64,000 bases of DNA from Neurospora tetrasperma FGSC 2508 (taxonomy: Eukaryota; Ascomycota; Sordariomycetes; Sordariales; Sordariaceae). The translations under genes and the position numbers were made by a program. Under the pieces are notes generated by a model, which saw nothing but the letters and a program-made list of their open reading frames with translations, did no database searches and was not told the DNA's origin. Positions 55,153 through 64,000 of the stretch are shown here, one piece after another (the stretch's first letter is position 1; every line of letters starts with the position of its first letter). The stretch covers positions 755,713-819,712 of the forward strand of contig NW_009799179.1 of assembly GCF_000213175.1 (NCBI RefSeq), written 5' to 3'.

Positions 55153-58100
55153 TCAATCATCCTCAAAAAACCCATCATCATCAAAATCCTCCACCGGCGA
55201 CGCGTCGCTATCGTACATGCCGCCGGACCTCGTCATCGGAGGAGCCATCATAGGTGAAGAGATATTCCTCCGATGCTGTTGAGCTTGGGCAAACGAAAGT
55301 GTCGAGGGGTCAGGTGAAGGCGAAATAGAAACCTCCAATAGCTCCCTTTCACTTGTCTCCTCCTCAGCCACCTGCTGCGGCTGCTGGATATGCATAGACG
55401 CCGTGGACGGCCCTCTCGACCTCTGCTGCTGCTGATTCTGGCGCAGTGCCCTTTTGGATAGTTCTTGAGGAGTGAACCTGCGACCGGTGGCTGAGAAAGC
55501 AGTTGGCTGAGGTTGTTGCTGGGCTTCGGCTGTAGACCTGCCCGTCGATACGGAAGCGTGGGAAGCTTTGCGCAAACCGGCGGATCCAGATGTGAGGGGC
55601 GTCGGGTTCCCGCCAAGGAACCCAGAGGCTGGCTTCGACGGCGTGACGTTACGGCTCTGCGCAGGAGACGCGGACAAAACACTGCTCAAGCTGCCGAAAG
55701 CCGGCAGGTCCTTGCCCTTCCTCCAGTTGCCCCAGGCGGCTGCCAGAGGACCAACAGCCTGCGCAACACGCGGCGTGGCCGCCTCTCTGATCGTCGCAGC
55801 AATGTTGGGTAGGTTGATGGCCGACCCGCCGTTCATCGCGCGCTCACGCTCCTGCTCCTCCATCTGGAGGTTGGCCTTCAGCCTGATAGCGGCATCCCGG
55901 ACCGCGTCCTTGTCGTAGTTGTCACTGGAAAGAGCACCAATAATGTCCTGCAGATCCGAGTGGCGCACAGCAAGGAGCTCGCGGAGCCAGATGATCTCGT
56001 CGTCGCGCTTAGAAATCTTGGTCTCAGCTTCGGGGTCGGCCTTCTCGAGTTGTTGCTCGAGTTCCTCGATGCGAAGCTCGCGGGCTTGGAGCTGCTCCTG
56101 GAGGACCATGATGGACTCGCGGAGAGCTTGGGGCGAAATTCTCTCGGAAGGCGGGACATCGTTGGGGGTGGACTTGGACACCGCGGGATCCGCCGGAGTA
56201 CCGGCCACAGAAGCCTTGGCCGCTTGAGCGGCGGCACGAGCAGCTTCCTTGGCAATCTCCAGCTTCTCCTCGACATGCAACAATTTGTCCTGGAGATGCT
56301 GGGCCTTGGATGTCTCGATACTCAAGCGATCCAAGAGGTTCTTCTCCGTCCGTTGGGCGTCCTCAGTGGTGTTGCTGAGTTGACGCTCATAGCGGGCCTG
56401 AAGATCCTCCACCTCGTTCTGATGCTTGCGCATGAGCTCATCAAGTTCCGTCTTCTTCGAGTTCTGAGCCTCCTCGAGGAGCATGTCGTGCTGAGCCTTG
56501 GCTGTGTCGGCGTCCAACTTAACCTGGTCCATCTGGGATCTGAGTCTGTTAAGCTCATCTTCAAGCTCCCTGCGGACAGCGTTAACTTGGTGGTTGGCTT
56601 GCTCAACCTCTGCTTGCATGGCATTGCGAGTACGCGTGATTTCGCGAGCAGCGGACTCCCTAGCTTCCTGAAACTCAGCCTTGAATCGCAAAGCGCTCTG
56701 CTGCAACTTATGGTTCTCAGTGCGCATTTCCGCAAGCAGCAGCTCAAGTCTCTTGCACTCCGCAACAGCTCTCATGCCCTGCCGCTCGTTCATCTCCAGC
56801 CTCTCCAGCTCGGTCTCGATACGTTCACGAGTTCTGGCCTCAGCCTGCAGCTTGGCATCCAAGACCTCCTGGCGGGCAATCAACGTCTGCTCCTTCTTGG
56901 CGCGCCTGGCGTTCTCCTCGGTGATTTGCCGAGCAGCGTGAGCCATCTCGTCCTGAAGGGCAAGGAACTTGGTGCGCCAGCTGTCGCGGACGCGCTCGTT
57001 CTCCTGGACCTGGGTACCAAGAGTATCGATCAGCTTATGCAAAGCCTTGTTCTCGTCAAGAGCCTTGCTAAGATCAGCATCACGACGCTTGGCAAGCTCG
57101 CTGACTCTATCAGCCTCAGATCGCCAGTGCCGAGCTTCTTGCCGAGCAGTCCGAAGATCGTTATCCAACATGTTAATCCGATTCTGCGCTTCGCTCCTAG
57201 ACTTTTGAGTGTGCTCGGTGCCGGCTTCCAATTGCGTCAAGCGCATGGCAACCTTATTGTTAGCGGCCTCGATGGCTCTAATCTTATGGTCCTTCTCGTC
57301 GACCTCCTTCTTGAGGCGGCTCTCCTCCTCTGTGGTGAGCTTCAATTGGCGTTGGACTTCGGCAAGCTTGTCTTCAGCAGCTCTCCGGCCCTTCTGCTCC
57401 TTCTCAGCCTGTTCTTCAAACTGGTGGGAATGGTTCTCGAGGTCGGCGATCCGTTGGTTCAGGGCGCTCTTGTTCATCATCTCGACCTCAATCTTGGTCG
57501 CAGCAGACTGGAGCTCACGGGTGAGATCCGACGCACGGTCCTCGGCAGCGCGCCTGGCCGCAATCTCTGTCTCCACCTTGGCCTCCTGAGAGCGGAGTCG
57601 CTCCTCGAGTTCCAGGACGCGAGCCTGAAGGTCAGTGACCTGGGCCTCCTTGGCTTGATCCACTGCAGGCTCAAGGCGGTTATGCACCACTTCTTCAACA
57701 ATCTTCTTGATGTCATCGCTGCCGACCGAGGAGACCTTTGGCTGAGTAATCTGAGCCTTCAGCTCTTCAAGGGCCTGAAGGATGTCAGGCCGGTCGCCAA
57801 AAGTCGACTTGGCAGAGGAGGACGTTGGCCTGGTTCTTTGCTGAGAAGCGAGGGCTTCCATAACAGCAACCTTGATTTGCTCCATCTTACGGTCCCTACG
57901 CGGGCTGATGGAACGGCGAGTAGTAGGCAGATCGTCATCCTCGTCATCGGCGTCGCTATCGCGGACTTCAGCAGAGGCGCTGCGCACGTCTCGGCGGTTT
58001 GAGACAGCTCTCCTCGAGATAGCAGCCAGAGAGTGCTTAATGGTATCAAGAGTCTGTTCTAGTGGGCCAAGACGGCTATCCAGGATACCGCCAACAACTT

Positions 58101-61100
58101 CATTGACCTGCCCATTGAAGAAAGTGACACGGGACTCCAGCTTTTCCTGCTCATCCTCGGTGAAGTCGCCGTTCCAGTCGCTAACTGGCACGTCCTCACT
58201 GCCATTGAGGCGTTGGACAGGTCCCTCAATGAGCTGCGCACTGGTGGGCGGGTCGAGGAAGGGATCCTCCAGCTCGGTTGTGGGAATTGGCTGTGACGGC
58301 TGAAGAGGGAGACCGGTGTACTTGCGCGGAGCCGGGCTAGGACTGCGAGAGTGATCTTCAGCTTGACGGTAGGACGATGAATCTGCAACTGCCTCCAAAG
58401 GAATGGGGTGAGTCGGGTTGGGCTGGTGCCACTGAGTTTGACCACCACTATCAGTGGGCTTTTTGATTCCCATGTCTGGGTTAGCACTGAGATGGCGCAT
58501 GACCGCGTCAATGTCGTCAAAGCTGGGTTCTGCAGTCGTTGTAATGCTCATGCTCTCCTTCTTCTTGGACCCTTCGCGTCTGGGCGGTGGTGGTTTAGGA
58601 GCCCATCGAGAAGCAGCGAGCCCCTTAGTAGGCTTCGATGGCACAGTAACCACGTCAGGCTCTGCAGGTACCTTTTCCGTATGATCTACCTCCGCAACTT
58701 CTACAACAGGCGTCTGCTGAGGTGGCTGTTGAGAAGAGCCAGTAGCGACATCTGTAACTTCCATAGGCCAAGTCGATATTCCAGGCACAAAGGCTGAAGC
58801 AGTCGCAGAGAGAGACTTCTTGTGACCATGAGTAGCCGCATCGTCGCTGAACGGGTTAGGATCCTTGAGCTCCGAGACAGTCCAGTTCAAAGACATAGGA
58901 TCTGCAGCCTGCTCTAGCGGGCTTACCGTAGCCTGAGTATCCGTCGTCTCAGATGCCATGGTGGAAGACAGTGTCATGTCTGGGTGACCATGAGTAGATT
59001 CGTCGAACGACTTCTCCTCAATCGGAAGGTCTTCCTCCTCGTCCTTGTTTGGCCTAGACTCAGCCACGGGAGTAGAACTCTCAGCGGTTTCTGACGCCGC
59101 AGGAGCCACACTGTCCAGTTCGACATTGTGATGATCCAACTTGGTGAAAGTAACACCGTCGAATTGCCCCTCTGCTTCGTACCTCTCTTCCTCCGTCTGA
59201 GCCTCCTTGTTGGGTGGCAAGATTGGGATAGCCTTGCTTTCCTCAGCAGACGAGACAATCTCGGCCTTCTCCTGGTCACCGGCATCAACAGCCGAGCTCT
59301 CAGGTTTAGCATCGCTTTCCACCGCGGGGTTTGCGGTCGGCGTTGCAAACGAATTAGGAGTGAAGGCAGGCGCATCCGGGCGAAACTTGAGGCCAAACTC
59401 GCTTTGAGTAGGAGAGAACACGGACGCAGTAGGGTTGATGGCGCCAGTCGTAGGTGCTGAAGCGGCAAAGTGACTGGTGGCAGCAGAGAACGTGGCGACC
59501 TGGGGGGTGAACTGCGGCGTGAAAGTGCTGTTGGGGTTATACTTGAATTCGGGCGCTTCCACGTTCAATTTGGACAACGAAGACTTGCTACCATGGCTGG
59601 CATGCTTAGGGGCGGGGCCAACCGCAGGCTTTCCGGTGCTCCAGGAGCTACTAGCATTAGACAAGGTATGTTGATGCATCATCTTCTGGAATTCGAGCGC
59701 TTGGATGGGCGTTCCTAGGTTGCTCGGATTCGTCTCGATCTCGTCGTCTTCAGCAGCCGGTCCGTCAATCGGCTGCAGACTAGGCCTAAAACCACCTCCA
59801 CTATTAGAGATGTCCTCTTCGGTAAAGTATTTTTGCGACAGCGAGTGTCCGCGACTGTGCGGTCTCGGGTGATGCAAGACAAGGCCGTCCGAACTAGCAC
59901 CAAATTGAGGTTGCTGGGGAGCGAAGTTAACTGACGAGTCTCTGGCATGGGGGTTAACCGGCGGGATGGTATGTTCCTCTCTGTGCGGGCTGTAATCTTG
60001 ATCGTTTTCGAGCTGCGAGCGCATCTGTTCTTCCAAATGGTATTCAGCTTCATCAATTTCCCTTTGCAAATCGTCGCCTGGATTGTGATGGGGAAGAAGG
60101 CCGGCTTCGGGAGCGCGCACGGAATCTTGAGCTGGTTCTTCTTCTACGATTTCGTGAAGATCCTGCAAGCGCGGCGATGCTCGTGGGGGCGGCGCAAACT
60201 GATGCTGGAGCTGATGCTGAGGCGGATGCTGGAACATGGGTAACTGCAAGGACTGATGGCGGTGATGGCTCATATGGCCCATATGGCCCATGGGACTAAA
60301 GAGACCACCGTCTGGTGAAAATGGTGAGCTGGGAGACATCATCGCGTTGAGGTTAGCAAGCGAGGGTGAACCCATGCGGTGTCCATGTTGTTGCATCATC
60401 ATCTGCTGAGACCAGGCATGTGGAGATGGGATCGATATAGAAGCCCGAGGATTATACTTGGATGTAAACGAGGCAGGCGACATGCCGGCAGGGAGGCCTG
60501 GGCTGGTAGGCGATGGCCCAAGACCATGGAAAGGAAAGCCCGGGAGACCACCTCCACTTGCGGCCGAAGAAGTCGGCAGCGGAGGTGAGAAGGGGAGCGG
60601 AGGGTAGTTGGCGACCGAAGGCTGTCGGCTCATGGATGTGGCCGGAGAAACCGAAGGCTGTGGGGGCTCGTCGTCCCCAAGTGATACTCCTAGAGCTCTG
60701 AGCTTTGCTTCGGTCAACTCGTCCACGTATCTCTTCCAAGCTAGATGGCGAATGTTACTAGGCATACCTTCAGAGGTCACAATCAGCAGGGTGGAATCTT
60801 ACCATTCAAGTCGGGAAGAAGCACTTTCCAGCTTCTTTCCTGTCGCTCCTGTATCAAATCATCGAAATCGGGCCAGGATCCTCGACTTTGCGAAGTGGAC
60901 TCCTGATTCGCGGTCTTTGGCGGCTCCAGATCAAAGCCACTGATATCATGACCCTGCTGTTGCCAGCTTCTCATCCTTGCCTGAACCTCGGATTCGGAGA
61001 GAGGAATTGGAGCCTTGCCTGGTTGCCCACGCTCGTCATCCTTGGGAATCAGAATCATGACGCTTTTACCCTTCCATGGGACCTTCTTCTTCATTCGAGG

Positions 61101-62119
61101 CGATACGGCGAGCGTAGAGGTACGTTTGGGTGCGGGTTTCGACGGTGTGGAAGGAGCTACAGGCTCTCCTTTTGGAATGTTCATGCTGGAGGCATCTTCG
61201 GGCTTTGTTGCGCCAACTGACTGGCTTGTGGAGGGTGTTCGTTCGGGAAATGGAGAGACTGAGGGTGCACGGTCACTCGCCATAGTGACGTCGGGCGGCG
61301 ATGCCCTTTCGTTCGGGGACGCCATGTCGGATTTGCTTGCCTGTCTGCTGACCAGGCGGGACTGTCTTAGAGTATCAGTGCTCGACTGCTTCTTGAGAGC
61401 ACCCTGTGATTCCTGGCGCTGTCTACTGCTTCGCCTGCTGCTTCGTCGACGATCCGCCCTGGGAGTAAGAAGGTGATCTCCTAGCCAAGCGGTGTCTTCG
61501 TCACCGGAAAATGAGTCGCTCAGTGAAGAGTTCTCACTATCACCAGTGCCGTCGCTTAGCCAATGTAGCTTTTCTCGCTCGCTACCGTGAGCTGTATGCT
61601 GGCGAATCCAGTCCTCTGTGATTCCGTGTACCAGGCGCCTTGCGCGATTAGCGAGGACGGTTGCGGCTCCGCTGATGAAGGATGACCGGGACTCGGAGGT
61701 ATTGTCTTGTTGAGTGGGCGGGGCGGGTCGCAGAAAGCGGGTTTGAAGCGCTAGGGTATGGATGGGATCTCGCTCGGATTCGGAGTCGTCGTCGTCTTCC
61801 TCGTCGTCACTGCTCGAATTCTCGATCCGCAGGTTTGGGGGGTAGGGGGAACCCCAGCGGCTTCCGTCGACTTCGTCTTCGTTTACGGAGATGGTGGGCG
61901 GAGTTCTCAGAAGACCCTGAACCCGGAGAGGAAGTCTGGGGACAGGCAAGGGCGGAAGCTCGGGGGAAGCTTCGCCTTGGGCGGTGGAGGCGCTCGACAG
62001 GGCAGGAGAGGTCGGCGATCCAGATGGGTGTCGGAAGTAGTTCTTGATACCGTCCTGCGCGACCGCAGCAGGAGGAGGGGTTCGCGGTGACGACTTTAGG
62101 GAAGACGTCTTTGGAATAC
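55153..62119 (-). CDS. very large coiled-coil protein of unknown function (5' end unresolved)
   Basis: Two coding exons are clear: 60803-62119 and 55153-60740, joined in phase across a 62-nt intron, giving about 2300 residues without the first exon. The order is a disordered, Ser/Pro/acidic N-terminal part (up to about 60800), a conserved-looking joint (FDDLIQERQERSWKVLLPD, then WKRYVDELTEAKLRALG), about 900 disordered residues rich in Pro, Ser, Gln and His, a long continuous coiled coil coded by about 57900-55950 (heptads such as LQARVLELEERLRSQEAKVE), and a disordered acidic end (DFDDDGFFEDD). Similar fungal proteins are often labelled myosin-heavy-chain-like only because of the coiled coil; no motor domain is present. 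A structural or septum/cortex scaffold role is possible but not shown. The acceptor at 62120-62122 with TTGCTAAC upstream shows that coding continues from an earlier exon. Confidence 0.8.
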
Positions 62120-64000
62120 CTGGAACAAGGTGGAGGCAAAGGTCCAAGGTTAGCAACCAGGATGCGAAAGGCCGTGGGAGAGTTGTAGCATGTGAATCAC
62201 TACCTAGTCAGGTTGCCAGGAGTGGGAGGTTTCAGAATTTCAGAACTGACAGAGAATGTATACACATGGACTATGGAGACGGGGACGATGGGTTGACGGG
62301 CTCGAGAGCTACAAAAAAAGTGGATGTATGGATTTAAGCTTACCTGGACGAGATCAGCGTGCAGACGAAGCCGGAGCCTGTCTGCCACCGATGCTCGATT
62401 TTATTTTTTGTTGTATTTCAGTTTGCGTCAACACCACAGGGTCGTGACGTTGATATTCCCTTTCCCCCTCGTTACCACTGTCCCACGCGGTAACGGTCTG
62501 TATGTAAGTAAAGCTGTCGACAAATGGCGAGACCAGGAGAAAAAAAAAAAAGATGGAGTACCAGAAGAGCCAAAAGGGGCAATTAGGAAGTTTAGAGGTA
62601 GAAGACTGGACAGAAGGAAAATAAAAAGTCGGTAACGAACTAACTACGGGGTCGTCCCAAAGTCAACAAATGAGCGAAGAGAAGAAGAAGAAGAAGAAGG
62701 GGTGAAGGCAACAACGGTTCTGGACGGGAGTTCCGAACGCATCGAGGGGGCTCTGTTGCTCTGTTTTTTTCCTTGTTCTTTCACCGCTGCGAATTGGAGG
62801 CTCTTGACTTTTCAGAGAAGGCCCGGTAAGTGGGTTGTATAGTGTTGTAGAGCGGGAGGTGTAGAGGTAGAGGTAGTTGACTTTTCTGAAACACTCAAAG
62901 ACGCGCAAAGTATCGGCTGTGGATGGAGCGTTTGTCGACGCGTTTTCCACGACTGGACTCTGAGGATTCCGTTTCCGACGCAGGGTGTGCAGTGGTGAGT
63001 GGTAGGAGGAGGACAGTGGGCGAACCGAGGACCGAGAGCGGGATGGATCGATGGAGGGAGAAAGGTTGCTTGGTTGACAGTTGAGGTTGGTGTGGTTCGT
63101 TGCAGATGATGGAGGTTGTTGCGCCCACCTGATGCTGCAGCTGAGGTGCTGCTGCAGGTGATGAGTACTAGCTACCTCCAGAGGTAGACTTGCCTTGGAG
63201 GTTGGGTGGGACCTCAGCTGTTAACACACTACACTACACTACACTACACGGCAGTGGTGACTGAGTGCCTCTGTCGCCAATCTACCTAACAGTTCCTTAC
63301 CCTACCTATTTTTCCCTTGACCGCCCGCTGCCGTGGGATTTGTTTCTTCTCTTTCCCAGCCGTCGTTCTCACCATCCGTCCCGTCTTCTGTCCCTTTTTG
63401 CGCAGCAATCACCCTCGCCGAGTCCATCAATGGTCCCTGATTGCCCCACATTGTCCGCCGAACACCATCGTGCGATTCGACAGATGGCGAGTACAAAGCG
63501 GGGAGAAACGGGCTTCTGTATCCACGCTGCCAAGGCCAGCCGCCCACACAGCGAGCCCTTCACAATCTTGAGCCGCATTGGCCAAAAAACCCTTGTCACA
63601 AGGCGGTCGCCAAGTACCTCTTAACTGTTGACTGTGCTACCCGCGCTTGCATAGAACATTTCCATTTCTCCTCCCGTTCAGTTCCATCCTTCGCTTCGAC
63701 TCCCCGTAGCCGTCCGTACTTCTTCACTTGCCTGTGTTGTTTTTACATGAAGTATACTTGCCATTTCCCCATTTCCTTTTTTGGGGATGAATCCTTTGCG
63801 TTGTCGGATTACACTGCAGCAGCAAAACACCACGATGAGGCTCTGTCCAAACTGAAACTCACATCGTCCATTCAGGAACACGTCCAGCGGGAAAAAGGGG
63901 CAAGCCACGGGCACGACGGGTTTCTCCACGACGACGAGTAAGAAGAGAGGCTGCTGCATCACCACTGCATGGCTACACCACACGTGCTGGCATCAACCCG
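62120..64000. other. 5' region of the coiled-coil gene and intergenic DNA
   Basis: This should contain the first exon(s), leader and promoter of the coiled-coil gene. The exon at 62119 needs one leading base from the previous exon. Two candidate starts have the right phase: an ATG near 63436 reading MDSARVIAAQKGTEDG with a GTGAGA donor near 63374, and a minimal ATG near 62264 with a weak GTATAC donor. Neither is convincing. A-rich and GAA-type simple repeats occur near 62539-62551 and 62680-62700, and an ACACT repeat at 63226-63249. The plus-strand frame 63441-63941 shows no family features. Confidence 0.5.
63226..63249. repeat. ACACT pentanucleotide repeat
   Basis: Nearly five perfect copies of ACACT in noncoding DNA upstream of the coiled-coil gene. 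Confidence 0.9.

Noticed and set aside
55960-58002. 680-codon plus-strand open frame opposite the coiled-coil gene
   Set aside because: It is Leu-rich with no motifs and lies exactly opposite heptad-coding sequence; it is a mirror of the codon use of the real gene.
60768-60802. 35-nt intron in the coiled-coil gene
   Set aside because: Shorter than any other intron here; a 62-nt intron ending at 60741 keeps frame and has a better branch region.
63441-63941. 166-codon plus-strand frame near the window end
   Set aside because: No motifs, mixed composition and overlap with open frames on the other strand; likely noncoding.
1-64000. Mobile elements, virus-like copies or AT-rich RIP tracts
   Set aside because: No reverse transcriptase, integrase, transposase or capsid motifs, no long terminal repeats and no strongly AT-biased blocks were seen.

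Overview
The window is nuclear DNA of a filamentous ascomycete, most likely of the order Sordariales (Neurospora/Sordaria type). The genes have short introns (about 58-260 nt) with GTAAGT/GTGAGT/GTATGT donors, CTAAC or CTGAC branch sites and CAG acceptors. Intergenic spaces are long, proteins carry many homopolymer and low-complexity inserts, and an intronless tRNA-Arg(UCU) lies between genes. I see no AT-rich, repeat-mutated (RIP-like) tract, no complete transposon, no CRISPR and no virus-like element. I worked by eye; protein family calls come from recognised motifs and not from a search.

Layout. 0.2-2.3 kb: PHO85-type (Pcl/Pas1-like) cyclin (+). 2.3-7.1 kb: long gene-free stretch with one weak gene relic. 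7.1-9.5 kb: SOG2/RAM-signalling-like protein without leucine-rich repeats (-). 10.6-11.8 kb: secreted CREG-like flavin-barrel protein with a large Pro/His/Lys insert (-). 12.8-13.4 kb: ribosomal protein eS30 in four tiny exons (+). 14.4-16.2 kb: phosphopantothenate-cysteine ligase (-). 18.0-19.8 kb: mitochondrial Mg2+ channel MRS2 (-), divergent from an F-box-like gene at 20.6-22.4 kb (+). 23.1-25.0 kb: DED1/DDX3-like DEAD-box helicase with a 5'UTR intron (-). 27.5-28.7 kb: pre-rRNA processing factor IPI1 (-), divergent from a roadblock/LC7 dynein light chain with a long insert at 29.2-30.1 kb (+). 32.8-37.7 kb: a ~1260-residue uncharacterised ascomycete protein (+). 38.1-38.5 kb: a perfect 22-bp hairpin and the tRNA. 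39.0-40.5 kb: MFS transporter (-). 42.7-43.6 kb: Pro-rich GPI-anchored wall protein (+). 44.7-45.8 kb: kinetochore CENP-O/Mcm21 (-), divergent from an acetyl-CoA transporter at 47.0-48.9 kb (+). 49.7-51.5 kb: secreted amidase (+). 51.9-54.0 kb: cytochrome P450 (-). 55.2-62.1 kb: a ~2300-residue coiled-coil protein (-) whose first exon I could not fix.

The genes are a normal housekeeping mix (translation, ribosome assembly, CoA synthesis, kinetochore, dynein, Mg2+ transport, polarity signalling) and do not form a cluster or operon-like system. The most interesting things are protein-architecture oddities (long disordered inserts in the roadblock and CREG folds, a SOG2 domain without its LRR half), a candidate 15-nt micro-exon, the hairpin beside the tRNA, and a recurring reversal of strand composition within several weakly codon-biased genes. 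I did not find a convincing novel multi-gene system.
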